A stretch of 62,417 nt of DNA from Desulfosporosinus nitroreducens (GCF_023897015.1 NZ_JAMHFY010000028.1:1-62417), one strand, 5' to 3'. Counted from the stretch's first letter, positions 41,721-53,602 are shown. Notes: generated by a model from the sequence alone, not told the origin. Program-made: numbers and translations.

Positions 41721-41808
41721 AGTAAAGTTTAATATAATCAATAGATTTTGCTTAAACTACCAAAATAGGAGATTAGATGAGGAAAATAATTAACTGGGAG
41801 GGCTGTCT

Positions 41809-43164
41809 ATGTCAACCGTTAAGAATTCGTCAGATAAACCAGAAGGCTTTTTAGAAAGATTTTTTCACCTTAATGAATTAGGCTCCAATGTACGAACGGA
41901 AATTTTGGCGGGGGTAACTACATTTATTACCATGGCCTACATTTTGTTTGTAAACCCGATAATATTAAAAGATGCAGGGATGCCTATTAGTGCTACTTTT
42001 GCCGCTACGGCCATTGCCGCAGCATTTGGTACTCTGATTATGGGCTTGTATGCCAACTATCCGATCGCTTTAGCACCAGGAATGGGGCTTAACGCATTCT
42101 TTACGTACACTGTTGTTCTTGGAATGGGACTTAGTTGGCAAACAGCACTCGGTGCAGTTTTTATTTCAGGTGTTGTCTTTTTCCTCATGACAGTTACGAA
42201 AGTTCGTGAGTGGATTATTGAGGGTGTACCTCCGGTTTTGCGACTCTCTATTGGGGTAGGTATTGGCTTATTTATTGCTTTTATTGGACTTAAAAACGGT
42301 GGTTTGATTGTTGCTGACCAAGCTACGTTTGTAAAATTGGGGAATATGAAGTCGCCGGGCGTTCTCGTTACTGTCTTCGGTCTTATTGTTACTGGCGCGT
42401 TGATAGCTAGGAAAGTAAAAGGCGGTTTATTGATCGGGATTGTTGCTACGACCTTGTTAAGCATGATAATGGGCGTTTCTGCATATCCCACTGGAATATC
42501 GAGTTTTATTTCAATGACTAATCCTTTAACAGCAATTGCGCCGGTGGCGTTTGAGCTCGATGTTTGGGGAGCTATTAGTTATGGTTTTATTTCAATTCTC
42601 TTTGCCTTTACGCTAGTAGACTTGTTTGATAATATCGGTACCTTACTTGGGGTATCACGCAAAGCGGGTCTCTTAGATAAGAACGGGAATCTACCCCGTG
42701 CTGGAAAAGCTTTGATGGCAGATTCAGTTGGAACTATGTTCGGAGCTGCAGTGGGAACTCCCACGGTAACGTCTTATATTGAAAGTGCCTCAGGCGTAGC
42801 CGAGGGTGGTAAAAGCGGACTAACTGCAGTTACAGTTGCAGGTCTCTTCTTAGTTTCACTTATTTTTGCTCCATTGGTCGGATTAATTCCTGGGCAAGCA
42901 ACAGCACCTATTCTTATTTTGGTGGGTGTCTTGATGATGAGTGAAGTGGTCGAAATTAAATTTGACGACTTTACCGAAGCTTTGCCTGCTTTTATGACGA
43001 TCGTCATGATGCCTCTAACCTTCTCGATAGCTCAAGGGATTGCCTTTGGATTTATGTCTTACACCCTTATTAAATTAGTGAGTGGTCGACATAAAGAAAA
43101 TAATTTGGTTATGTATGTATTCACGGCTCTCTTTATTATCCACTTTATTATCGGTGGGCACTAA
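41809..43164 (+). CDS. AzgA-family adenine/guanine/hypoxanthine permease
   Basis: 451 aa NCS2 transporter of the AzgA (COG2252) branch: FFHLNELGSNVRTEILAG start, TTFITMAYILFVNP, FDNIGTLLGVSRKAG, and GTPTVTSYIESASG, with about 12-13 membrane segments. It imports adenine, guanine or hypoxanthine by proton symport. It lies 88 nt after the hydroxylase operon, probably in the same riboswitch-controlled transcript. GGGAGGGCTGT precedes the start. Confidence 0.87.
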   Translation: MSTVKNSSDKPEGFLERFFHLNELGSNVRTEILAGVTTFITMAYILFVNPIILKDAGMPISATFAATAIAAAFGTLIMGLYANYPIALAPGMGLNAFFTYTVVLGMGLSWQTALGAVFISGVVFFLMTVTKVREWIIEGVPPVLRLSIGVGIGLFIAFIGLKNGGLIVADQATFVKLGNMKSPGVLVTVFGLIVTGALIARKVKGGLLIGIVATTLLSMIMGVSAYPTGISSFISMTNPLTAIAPVAFELDVWGAISYGFISILFAFTLVDLFDNIGTLLGVSRKAGLLDKNGNLPRAGKALMADSVGTMFGAAVGTPTVTSYIESASGVAEGGKSGLTAVTVAGLFLVSLIFAPLVGLIPGQATAPILILVGVLMMSEVVEIKFDDFTEALPAFMTIVMMPLTFSIAQGIAFGFMSYTLIKLVSGRHKENNLVMYVFTALFIIHFIIGGH

Positions 43165-43182
43165 TCTAACCAATAGTGTTTT

Positions 43183-43211
43183 GGAGAGATGTGGCTGGAA
43201 CACATCTCTCC
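43183..43211 (+). terminator. Hairpin after the AzgA permease
   Basis: GGAGAGATGTG (43183-43193) pairs with CACATCTCTCC (43201-43211). No T run follows, so termination efficiency is uncertain. Confidence 0.5.
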
Positions 43212-43451
43212 ATGATTGGAAAACATTGGTGGAGTTTCTGCTCCATATAAAGTATAGTTAAACTTATCTGGGGGCTGTAGCGAATTTGAATTTGTATACA
43301 AGATATATTTCGGAATTCGTTATTTCAATAAGAATTTCGAAATTTAGAATTCAGATTTCGAATACAATGGAGTTGCCTAAGATAACCTAATGCATGGCGT
43401 CTTTCGGTCGGCGGAGAGCGCCTTCGCAAGAAGGGGAAGGATGGGAATAGG

Positions 43452-44783
43452 ATGCGTATTCTCTTCAAAAATGGGAATATTGTAACAATGAATGATGGGC
43501 GTGAGATTATTCAGGGAGATCTGCTTGTTGATGGGTCTGAGATCGCAGCAGTTGGTGGTGTCATCGAACAACCTGCAGATCAAGTAATTGAGCTCAATGG
43601 CGATTTAATAATTCCCGGCTTGATTCAGACTCATATTCATTTGTGCCAGACATTATTTCGAGGTCAGGCTGACGATTTAGAGCTTTTAGATTGGCTCAAA
43701 CTGCGAATTTGGCCGCTAGAAGGCGGACATGATCCAGAATCCTTATATGATTCTGCTTTATTAGGTATTGGAGAGTTATTCCTTGGTGGTACAACGACGA
43801 TTGTGGACATGGAGACAGTGCATCATACTGAACATGCTTTTGAGGCTATCCTTGCCAGTGGCTTAAGAGCCCTGAGCGGGAAGGTTATGATGGATGACTG
43901 CAATGGAGATATTCCACCTTCCTTGCAAGAGAAGACGGAAGACTCTTTGCAAGAAAGTGTCGATTTATTTGAGAAATATCACGGTAAAGGAAATGGACGA
44001 CTCGAAGTTGCGTTTACGCCCCGCTTCGTTATTTCCTGCACCGATTCATTATTAAAAGAAGTTTCAAAGATTGCCCGTGAAAAAAATGCTTTTGTGCATA
44101 CACATGCTTCGGAAAATCGCTCGGAAATCCAACTTGTAGAGAGTACGCGTGGTATGCGCAATATCATCTATTTGGATAAAGTGGGCTTAACCGGGCCGAA
44201 ACTAATATTGGCTCATTGCATCTGGTTAGATGAGGCAGAAAAGGAAATTCTGGTCCGGACCAAGACGAGGATTTCACATTGCCCTTCTTCGAATTTGAAG
44301 CTGGCCTCGGGGATTGCTCCGATTCCAGAACTTATGAAACGCGGTGCAGAGGTTTCCCTAAGCGCGGACGGGGCACCCTGCGGCAATAACTTAGACGGAT
44401 TCCGAGAAATGCGACACGCTGCCCTGATTCAGAAACCTTTACATGGGCCGACGGTCATGCCAGCACGGGAGGTCTTTGAACTGGCCACTCTGGGTGGTGC
44501 TCGGGCCATCGGACATGAACATGATCTGGGAAGTCTGGAAGTTGGGAAAAAAGCGGATTTAGCAGTGGTTAGCCTGCAAGGCTTACACACATGGCCGATT
44601 GAGCATGTTGATGTTTATTCACAATTGGTATACCAGGCTGTTTCCTCCGATGTGCGACTCACAATGGTGGATGGGCAAATAGTGATGAAAGATCGGCACT
44701 TGTTAACGATTGATGTGCCGAAGCTTAAGTTAAGCTCAACGCGCAGTTTAAATCGAGTAATGCAAAGGGTAGGACTTGTATAG
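43452..44783 (+). CDS. Amidohydrolase, guanine/deoxyadenosine-deaminase type
   Basis: 443 aa metal-dependent deaminase. LIQTHIHLCQTLFRGQADDLELLDWL is shared with the TM0936/5'-deoxyadenosine deaminase and clostridial guanine deaminase group. HTHASE, LAHCIWL, HCPSSNLKLASG and LSADGAPCG complete the active site. Flanked by a purine permease and adenine deaminase, guanine to xanthine or an adenosine-type deamination are both plausible; I cannot decide from sequence. Separate from SsnA and from the 17275 enzyme. Confidence 0.75.
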   Translation: MRILFKNGNIVTMNDGREIIQGDLLVDGSEIAAVGGVIEQPADQVIELNGDLIIPGLIQTHIHLCQTLFRGQADDLELLDWLKLRIWPLEGGHDPESLYDSALLGIGELFLGGTTTIVDMETVHHTEHAFEAILASGLRALSGKVMMDDCNGDIPPSLQEKTEDSLQESVDLFEKYHGKGNGRLEVAFTPRFVISCTDSLLKEVSKIAREKNAFVHTHASENRSEIQLVESTRGMRNIIYLDKVGLTGPKLILAHCIWLDEAEKEILVRTKTRISHCPSSNLKLASGIAPIPELMKRGAEVSLSADGAPCGNNLDGFREMRHAALIQKPLHGPTVMPAREVFELATLGGARAIGHEHDLGSLEVGKKADLAVVSLQGLHTWPIEHVDVYSQLVYQAVSSDVRLTMVDGQIVMKDRHLLTIDVPKLKLSSTRSLNRVMQRVGLV

Positions 44784-44804
44784 AGAGACTTATGTGATAC
44801 AGAA

Positions 44805-44830
44805 AAAGGCTTGGCGTTAACCAAGCCTTT
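44805..44830 (+). terminator. Terminator-like hairpin between the deaminase genes
   Basis: AAAGGCTTGG (44805-44814), six-base loop, CCAAGCCTTT (44821-44830). Confidence 0.6.
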
Positions 44831-44864
44831 CTTGATATCTGTCTGGAATGGAGTGTGGAGCAGT

Positions 44865-46598
44865 ATGTTGAGCTTTAAGCAAAGAATGGATGAAGCCAGG
44901 GGGCTTGTTAAAATTGACTTGGTTCTGAGACGAGCTAAGTTAGTTAATGTCTTCTCTGGGGAAATCCATGAAACGGATATAGGAGTCCATCAAGGTAACT
45001 TTGTTGGTATTGGAAAGTTCGAAGAAGCGGAGAGGGTTCTGGATTTAGCCGGTAAGTATGTTGTTCCTGGCCTGATTGACGGACATGTACATATAGAAAG
45101 CTCGCATCTTTGTCCTGAGGAGTTTTGTTCGCTTCTTCTTTCTCATGGAGTAACAACAGCGGTCGCAGATCCACATGAAATCGCCAATGTTTTAGGGAAA
45201 CAAGGAATTCAATATATCCTCGACAGCGTCGAAGGACTACCCTTTAATGCCTTTGTAGCACTTCCTTCTTGTGTTCCTGCAACAGATTTGGAGACTTCAG
45301 GGGCTCGTCTCGGAGCGAAGGATTTATTAGAATTTGTCGATCATCCTAAAGTTATAGGTCTAGGCGAGGTTATGGATTATTTGGGAGTGATCCAAGCCGA
45401 ATCGGATATGGTAGAGAAGCTGAAACTTCCTTTGCCCTTTTTTGATGGGCATGCTCCCGGAATATCTCCTCAGGATTTGAACGCCTATTATCTGGCGGGA
45501 ATACATACAGAACATGAATGCTCAACAGTTGAAGAGGCTAGAGAGCGTTTACGGCGCGGTTTCCACGTCATGCTTCGCGAGGGAAGTGCCGCAAAAAACC
45601 TCTTGGATCTTTTGCCTGCAGTGACTTCCCAAAATGCAGGACAATGTCTTCTGGTGACAGATGACCGTCATCCGAGGGATCTTATCCATGAAGGAAGCAT
45701 CGATCATCTAGTCCGTCTGGCAATTAAGGCAGGAATGGACCCTGTCCAAGTAATCCAAATGGCGACGATCAATGCGGCCCGTGCAATCGGACTTTCTCGT
45801 TTAGGTGCAGTAGCACCTGGATATCAGGCGGATTTTGTCATTCTGGATGATTTAAATGAGTTTAAGATTAATGAAGTTTATTGGCGCGGAATAAAACAAA
45901 GTGGAAGTGAAGGGCGACCAAAATTTCCACGCTTCAGTGTTGCAGGACTCACGGAAAGTGTTCATATTGGCAACTGGTCCCCAGCCAAGCTCAGAGTTCT
46001 TACAGACAAAGAATCAAGATCGTCGAATCATGCTCAGGTTAAAGTTATTGGAGTACAAGAACATTCTCTGCTAACATCGACCTTACTTCGAGAACTGCCA
46101 GTCTGCAATGAACATATTCATCCAGACCCAGCCCAGGGAATTGCTAAACTTGCTGTGCTTGAACGTCATCATAAAACAGGAAATGTTGGGGTTGGATTTG
46201 TCGAAGGTCTGGGCTTAACAAAAGGGGCCATCGCTTCAACCGTTGCTCATGATTCACATAACCTAGTTGTCGTGGGAATGAGTGATGAGGAGATGAACCT
46301 TGCAATTATGACCTGTGTTGAGATGGGAGGCGGGCTTTGTCTTGTAGATGGAAGGCAAGTGATAGGAAAGCTTCCTTTACCGATAGCTGGGCTTATGACT
46401 GATCAGGGCGCCGAAGAAGTTGCACAAATCCTCAGTCAGTTGCATGAGAAGGCGGTTAGTTTGGGAATTAGTAAAATGGTAGATCCTTTTATGACCCTAG
46501 CCTTTCTTTCCTTACCGGTGATTCCTGAACTAAAGCTAACGGATCTGGGTTTAGTTGACGTAGAAAAGTTCCGATTAACTAAGGTCGTGTGTAAATGA
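44865..46598 (+). CDS. ade: Adenine deaminase
   Basis: 577 aa (E. coli Ade 588). Converts adenine to hypoxanthine and ammonia. The N-terminal amidohydrolase domain has LIDGHVHIESSHL and VADPHEIANV; the second domain has LTKGAIASTVAHDSHNL and MGGGLCLVDG, all diagnostic. The frame opens further upstream at 44811, inside the terminator hairpin. ATG 44865 after GTGGAG fits the usual N-terminus (FKQRMDEARG). Last gene of the purine island; its hypoxanthine feeds the hydroxylases. Confidence 0.92.
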   Translation: MLSFKQRMDEARGLVKIDLVLRRAKLVNVFSGEIHETDIGVHQGNFVGIGKFEEAERVLDLAGKYVVPGLIDGHVHIESSHLCPEEFCSLLLSHGVTTAVADPHEIANVLGKQGIQYILDSVEGLPFNAFVALPSCVPATDLETSGARLGAKDLLEFVDHPKVIGLGEVMDYLGVIQAESDMVEKLKLPLPFFDGHAPGISPQDLNAYYLAGIHTEHECSTVEEARERLRRGFHVMLREGSAAKNLLDLLPAVTSQNAGQCLLVTDDRHPRDLIHEGSIDHLVRLAIKAGMDPVQVIQMATINAARAIGLSRLGAVAPGYQADFVILDDLNEFKINEVYWRGIKQSGSEGRPKFPRFSVAGLTESVHIGNWSPAKLRVLTDKESRSSNHAQVKVIGVQEHSLLTSTLLRELPVCNEHIHPDPAQGIAKLAVLERHHKTGNVGVGFVEGLGLTKGAIASTVAHDSHNLVVVGMSDEEMNLAIMTCVEMGGGLCLVDGRQVIGKLPLPIAGLMTDQGAEEVAQILSQLHEKAVSLGISKMVDPFMTLAFLSLPVIPELKLTDLGLVDVEKFRLTKVVCK

Positions 46599-46878
46599 CA
46601 GACTTGCTGTTGCCCTCATCCTTTTAGCTGAACTTAAAAATCATTCGTTTATAGTTCCTAACTTCTTGCTGTGAAATGGAATTTAAGTAGAAAATATTGT
46701 AGACACTGAAAATCCTTACCATTGAAATAAATAGAGTTAATTGTCGAGATATCGAAATCTCATGGGACTAAAGGGAAAATTTATAGAGATATCACTATTT
46801 GTAAAAGGTTTTTAGTGATTTTTGACGAAGTAAACTTTAAGGACCAGAAAGCCACAAATTTGGATAGGGTGAAAGTTC

Positions 46879-47946
46879 ATGCGTTTGGTAAATACTCGTT
46901 ATGTTAAGGAAGGATCAGTTTTAGCACGTCCTGTGATCAACTCTTCAGGTAGGATTCTGTTACAGAGTGGGGTTCGCGTGACGGCTTCCTATATTGAACG
47001 ACTAATCACCATGGGGTATGATGTCCTTTTTATTGAGGATGATCGATTACAAGATGTAGAATTTCATATGTCAATTACAGGGCAAACGCGTGAAGTTGCT
47101 TATAAAACAATTAAAAATGTTAGCAGATATATTGAAAGTGGTCAGGAAAGCACCTTAGTGGTAGCTGATGTGCGATCGTCTGTTGAGCAAATGATTAATG
47201 ATCTATTGTCTAGTTCTGACATCTTGGGAAATTTGACAGAGATTCTAGGGTATGATGACTATACCTTTCACCATTCGATTAATACAACGATAATTGGACT
47301 TGTCTTAGGTATTGCATCAGGATTTTCTGAACAGAAGTTAATTGAGTTTGGAATGGGAATTCTCATGCATGATATCGGTAAAATCTTAATTCCGGAGAAT
47401 ATTCTCAATAAGAAAACCCCATTGACAGATGAAGAATTTGAGGAGATTAAACGGCACACGATAGACGGGTTTAACATTTTGCGCAAAAACAATGATTTTG
47501 GTTTGCTGTCTGCACACGTAGCCTTTCAACATCAAGAAAAATGGGATGGCACGGGTTATCCGAGAGGGCTTAAAGGATACGAAATTCATGAATATGCCAG
47601 ACTGGCGGCGGTTGCCGATGTATATGAAGCTCTGACCAGTAAACGGGTTTATCGCAAGGCCCTTGAGGCGAATGCGGCCTATGAATACATAGTTTCACAA
47701 TCTAATACCCACTTTTGTCCACAAACGTTAGAAATTTTCAAGAAACATATTGCGGTTTATCCGTCCGGTTCGGGTGTTCTCTTAAGCAATGGACAAAGAG
47801 GAAATGTTGTAAAACAGAACTCCGCTTTCCCAAATCGTCCCTTTGTCAGGGTATTCTACGAGAATGAAGAGGAACTTGATTCTCCGATTGATTACAATCT
47901 GGCAGAATGTCCTTCTCTTATGGTTATTGCAGTAGATAATCGCTAA
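46879..47946 (+). CDS. HD-GYP domain protein, probable cyclic di-GMP phosphodiesterase
   Basis: 355 aa. The C-terminal HD-GYP domain shows the HD pair in MHDIGK, the HHS motif upstream (FHHSINTT) and HQEKWDGTGYPRGLKG with the GYP signature. It hydrolyses cyclic di-GMP in the cytosol if active. The N-terminal 120 residues (RLVNTRYVKEGSVLARPV) are the short domain often found ahead of HD-GYP in clostridia. No membrane segments. Ribosome site AGGGTGAAAG. Single gene with a bidirectional terminator after it. Confidence 0.88.
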   Translation: MRLVNTRYVKEGSVLARPVINSSGRILLQSGVRVTASYIERLITMGYDVLFIEDDRLQDVEFHMSITGQTREVAYKTIKNVSRYIESGQESTLVVADVRSSVEQMINDLLSSSDILGNLTEILGYDDYTFHHSINTTIIGLVLGIASGFSEQKLIEFGMGILMHDIGKILIPENILNKKTPLTDEEFEEIKRHTIDGFNILRKNNDFGLLSAHVAFQHQEKWDGTGYPRGLKGYEIHEYARLAAVADVYEALTSKRVYRKALEANAAYEYIVSQSNTHFCPQTLEIFKKHIAVYPSGSGVLLSNGQRGNVVKQNSAFPNRPFVRVFYENEEELDSPIDYNLAECPSLMVIAVDNR

Positions 47947-47972
47947 ATATTGGTATTCCTTTATAAAAGAGA

Positions 47973-48009
47973 AAGAGTCTCTCACTTTAAATTGAAGTGA
48001 GAGACTCTT
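47973..48009. terminator. Bidirectional terminator between convergent genes
   Basis: AAGAGTCTCTCACTT (47973-47987) pairs perfectly with AAGTGAGAGACTCTT (47995-48009). It lies between the plus-strand HD-GYP gene and the minus-strand DUF255 gene. Confidence 0.85.
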
Positions 48010-48021
48010 CCCTTTTAGATA

Positions 48022-49947
48022 TTACGAGTTTTCCAGAAGGGTTCTAAATTCTTCGACCTGATGAACAGGTGTTTGACATGTAAAGTTTTCACATAAATAA
48101 GCTGTAACTTGACTTGGATCCAGGGGGTAATCCTTAATCCAAGGCACAGTATCACTGAGACTTCCCTCTTGGCAGAGAACCGAAGCAAAGGGGCGAAAAG
48201 TAGAAAAGAAGAGTTGACGCATTTCAGGGAGTTCTTTTGAGTTGAGAGAACCTGCCAAAATCAATTCCTGAGAAGGGTGAAGGGCAAATTGAAGAGCTTG
48301 CAAAAAAGCTGTATACCCTGAGGGGTGCTCCTCAAGAACCGATCTAAAATCGAGAAGCTGTTGTTCCGCTTTTCGTTCCCAGCGCTCATCGCCAGTGAAT
48401 CGACCAAGCCGAAGCAGGTTGAGCGCGGTGATCGAGTTACCAGAAGGAAGAGCTCCGTCATAACTTTCTTTTGGACGGAAGAGGAGTTCTTCCGCGTCTG
48501 AACCAGTTAGATAATATCCGCCGCCTTCTTCATCGAAAAAGAGACGATCCTGTTCTTCTTGAAGTTGAAGTGCGGTTTGGAGAATTTGGGGTTTGCCGTT
48601 AGCAGAGTAAAGTTCCAGCAGGCCCCAGATTAAGAATGCATAATCATCCAGGTAACCCAGGTAGGCTGTATCGCCCTCTCGGTAGCGTGCCATAAGACGA
48701 CCATCGCCACGTCGTAACTGAGTAAGGACGAAAGTTACAGCTTTTTCAGCCGCTTCCAGATAAGTATTACTGCCAAGAACTTGAGCCCCTTTTGCTAAGG
48801 CAACAATCATTAACCCGTTCCAAGCAGTTAAAATCTTATCATCCTTGTGAGGGTGGATTCGTTTTTCGCGTTCTGCAAAGAGAGCTTGGCGTGCATTTTC
48901 TAGGGAATGCAGAACCTCTTCCTCTGATAAAGAGTTATCCTGAGCCACTTTCTTAATATTTCCTAATAAAAGATTGGGAATATTCTTCCCTTCAAAGTTT
49001 CCTTTAGGTGTTATGTCGAAAACAGCACAATATTTAGCGGCTGTCTCTTTGTCGAGAACAGCTTCAACCTCTTCGGGAGTCCAGACGTGGAACTTTCCTT
49101 CTTCCCCCTCGGCGTCAGCATCTTCCGCAGAATAAAAACCGCCCTCAGGGGAGGTCATGTCTCGAAGTACATAAGTGAAAATTTCCTGCGCAATCTGAGC
49201 ATCTTTTGGAAAATGGGAAACTTGATAATTTTCTAAGTAAGCTAAAGCTAGTAAGGAATTATCGTAGAGCATTTTTTCAAAATGAGGAACTAACCATTTT
49301 TCATCCGTACTATACCTTGCAAATCCGAATCCGACATGATCATATATTCCACCAAGAGCCATTCCATCGAGAGTTTTCCGGACAATCTCCAGGGCTTTGT
49401 CCTTAGGGTGATCCTCTGCATAGCGAAGCAGGAAGGTTAGGGTATGGGGTGTAGGAAATTTTGGAGCCTGCCCAAATCCTCCGTAACGTGGGTCAAAGCT
49501 TTGGGCTAAGATGGAGTATGCTTTAGAGACTACTCCATTTCCCCATGTTTTAAAGGATTCTGAGCTGTCCTTAAGGTCTGAGATAGGGGCGGCGGTTTTA
49601 TCGGGCAGTGAACGCCCTGAATGAACTGCAGCCACAATTTGATCCGCTGAGTCTCGCAGTTTCTCCTCGTCCTTTGCCCAGAGAGTCCCTACTTGTTCTA
49701 AAAGTTCCATCATACCTTTGTATCCGTAGCGCTCTGTTTTCGGAAAGTATGTACCAGTAAAAAACGGCTTTTTCTCGGGTGTCATAATAATCGTAAGCGG
49801 CCATCCCCCTGACCCAGTTAAAGCCTGACAGAAGGCCATGTACAAATGATCAACATCCGGGCGTTCTTCACGATCCACTTTGATGGAGACAAAGTAGCGA
49901 TTGAGTAAAGCGGCAACTTCGTTGTCTTCGAAGGATTCTCTCTCCAT
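48022..49947 (-). pseudogene. DUF255 / YyaL-like thioredoxin-domain protein, main part of an interrupted gene
   Basis: 641 aa open from ATG 49947. It covers the end of the thioredoxin-like domain and the whole C-terminal six-hairpin-like domain of the YyaL/SPATA20 family (about 690 aa when complete). The missing N-terminus is present just upstream (49986-50150) but separated by 20 extra nucleotides (49969-49988) with an in-frame stop. The CxxC codons (TCHWCH, 49948-49968) lie in the open frame but before its first ATG, so this start yields a protein without the redox motif. The rest is well preserved. It could be a recent pseudogene, a read error, or a gene needing recoding. Confidence 0.8.
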
Positions 49948-49985
49948 GACATGACACCAGTGACAGGTAGATTACTATAACATTG

Positions 49986-50150
49986 TTAGGAGTACCCAAT
50001 AGAAAGAAATATCGGCTTATTTTCAGCTTGAGCTTTTTCAAAAACCTCTTGGCCCCAAGGGAACCAATTGACAGGATTATAAGCATGCTGTATTAAATAA
50101 GGCGATTTCTCGTTTATCAATCTATTGGGTACAGCATTTTTGTTGGTCAT
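49986..50150 (-). CDS. 54-residue N-terminal fragment of the DUF255 protein, ending just before CxxC
   Basis: Starts at ATG 50150 with AAGGTGATGCC upstream. It reads the normal family N-terminus ([30 protein letters not shown]) and stops at TAA (49986-49988), where the family normally continues TCHWCHVMERESF. The second copy at 59373-59537 has the same length and stops at the same codon. Either both are remnants or this is a real small protein. Confidence 0.6.
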   Translation of the reverse strand: MTNKNAVPNRLINEKSPYLIQHAYNPVNWFPWGQEVFEKAQAENKPIFLSIGYS

Positions 50151-50551
50151 GGCATCACCTTCTTTCTTAATAATTTTTTGATTTCAATTATTATATCCGA
50201 AAATAAAAAAGATACCAAAAGAACTGTGATAGTTGCGTTATGAAGCGATAGAACGACATTTCATGTAGATGGGCAATTCATTGGCTACCCTTTGGACGAA
50301 GGATATCGGATTGTCTTTGCTTAGGACGCAATGAGCAGAAAGTTCATTAGGCATTGCTAAATTTCAAATAGCTATTTTCAGGGTTGATAAGAATCAATAT
50401 TAGATTACACTAGGGATTGTATACAAAATATTGGAGCCCTCAAGTTTGAAGACTCCTTCTAAATATACAGGACTAGTTTTAAGCTATAGTTAAGACGCTG
50501 GTATAAAGACTGACTACAGTTTGCGCCGTAGTAACAAAGACCGTCAGAAAA
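50151..50551. other. Gene-free gap
   Basis: About 400 bp between the DUF255 start and the end of the collagen-like gene. Contains the ribosome site of the former and AT-rich sequence. I see no RNA gene or repeat here. Confidence 0.4.
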
Positions 50552-52072
<1,521 letters not shown>

Positions 52073-52307
52073 AGAATTCTTCCTTTCTCTAGTTTTAATC
52101 TTAGTAAGATGTTAACGATTTCAAAACCTTTAAACAAAAGGGAGCATGGGAGATTCCAGTTATTACCTAATGGAACAATTTAACTGAGACTCAATGCGTA
52201 GAATTTTAGAAAAGAAATTAGGATTAACACCAATATATTCCATATAAAATGAATTTGTTACGTTTTGAACTATAGGTTACGTCGAGAACGCAGTCGTCCG
52301 AACAACA

Positions 52308-52348
52308 AGCACAGCAAAATCCGCTCAACTGGCGGATTTTGCTGTGCT
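52308..52348. terminator. Strong 17-bp hairpin
   Basis: AGCACAGCAAAATCCGC (52308-52324) pairs perfectly with its complement (52332-52348). It lies in the 356-bp gap between the DUF3231 and collagen-like genes, so it may end DUF3231 transcription. The remainder of the gap is AT-rich with no gene. Confidence 0.65.
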
Positions 52349-52428
52349 TTTCTGAGGCTTTTAACTGCCTTATAGTTTGAATAATATTTACCACGTGCGT
52401 ATTAATTGTCTCAAGAGCAATCGTTCAC

Positions 52429-53400
52429 CTATACTAATGCTCCATACGTGGGTGGTGTCTTTGTCCAGCCTTTCGCTTTACCGTATTTTAGGAATTTATC
52501 ATACGAGCTCATCTCGTCTTTAAATAAATCGATGAATGTTTTGCGCAGGCTGTCATTTCTTACCGTCTCCATTACTGCCCTCATGTGCAGGTCAATAGAA
52601 TTCTGAAGGCCTGTGAGAAGAATTCTATACATAAATTGATCTTCCATTGCTTCCGGATCTATGCGCTGCACCATTTCAGCGGGTGGCCTTTCAGGTACTT
52701 GGACACTATAGTTTAGACACAGTTCCTCAAGTTTCTCGATTTGCTTTTTGATAATTATTAAGCCCATATCTAAGACAGCAATAAAGCTTGTGTCATGGGC
52801 AAAACTAATGGAGAACATGACTAATTCCAGCTGGTCATATCTTAAGTTTAAATGGTCCCAGAGATGGAAAGCTTCACTGATTGATAAATCTTCAGTTTTA
52901 ATTGGCTTGGAGGGCTTATAAGCCGGAGGATTGTCCTCCCAGCTCTTTAACTTACCAAACTTATAGAGTATTTGAAATTGATAGGCGTGGCCTAACAGGG
53001 CATGTTTGAAAAGTTCACGGAGTTGATCATTACTTGTAGTGGTTCTATAAGACCGACCAAGGACAACCATTTGAGTAACTAGGTCTTCATAGATTCTCCT
53101 GTAAATATATCTATCTGTAAGCTCATCAAGCTTTTTATCAATCCGGATATCCACTGCGGGTCTCTTGGGCAAGGTTACAGAATAGTGGGTTGCTTTCTCT
53201 TCCAATATCTTTGATTCCTTTATAAAGGTACTTAAGAAGCGACTAAGCATAAGATCAAACTCACGGTCATGGATAAAGTTCCTATACATCTGAAGGGTTT
53301 CTATACTTCCATAACGTGCTCTTAAGGCGTTCCATAAATTGAAGGCTCCTAGAATATCAATAACTTCTTCACCAGATAGTTTTTTAAAGAAAGAAAACAA
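52429..53400 (-). CDS. DUF3231 family protein (spore-associated, ferritin-like helical repeats)
   Basis: 323 aa made of two similar helical halves. Each half has LSGEEVIDILGAFNLWNALRARYG/LSISEAFHLWDHLNLRYD near its start, a VTLPKRPAVD/VQVPERPPAE segment and a C-terminal YGKLKSW/YGKAKGW motif. This duplication is the hallmark of DUF3231, common in spore formers and related to the spore coat F fold. TTG 53400 is preferred over GTG 53409 because GAGGTGAT lies before it and would overlap the GTG. Function unknown. Confidence 0.82.
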   Translation of the reverse strand: MFSFFKKLSGEEVIDILGAFNLWNALRARYGSIETLQMYRNFIHDREFDLMLSRFLSTFIKESKILEEKATHYSVTLPKRPAVDIRIDKKLDELTDRYIYRRIYEDLVTQMVVLGRSYRTTTSNDQLRELFKHALLGHAYQFQILYKFGKLKSWEDNPPAYKPSKPIKTEDLSISEAFHLWDHLNLRYDQLELVMFSISFAHDTSFIAVLDMGLIIIKKQIEKLEELCLNYSVQVPERPPAEMVQRIDPEAMEDQFMYRILLTGLQNSIDLHMRAVMETVRNDSLRKTFIDLFKDEMSSYDKFLKYGKAKGWTKTPPTYGALV

Positions 53401-53602
53401 AACAATCACCTCATTATAAGATTCTTTTAGTATCCGTTGGGTAGGGTATTTTTATGCGATGCAGAGAAAGGTCTGGGGAACCGGGAGCGACAACTTATTT
53501 GGTATTTAAGTGTTTAAGATAATTAAAGAAAAATAGAGGTAAAATACAAATAATGTCCAATATATATAGATATTAAAATACGGAACGAACAGAGGTTAAT
53601 TT

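Noticed and set aside
49986-49988. Selenocysteine or pyrrolysine read-through at the DUF255 stop codons
   Set aside because: The stops are TAA and TAG, not TGA, and simple read-through of the first copy leads into the wrong frame; a hop or pseudogene explanation fits better.
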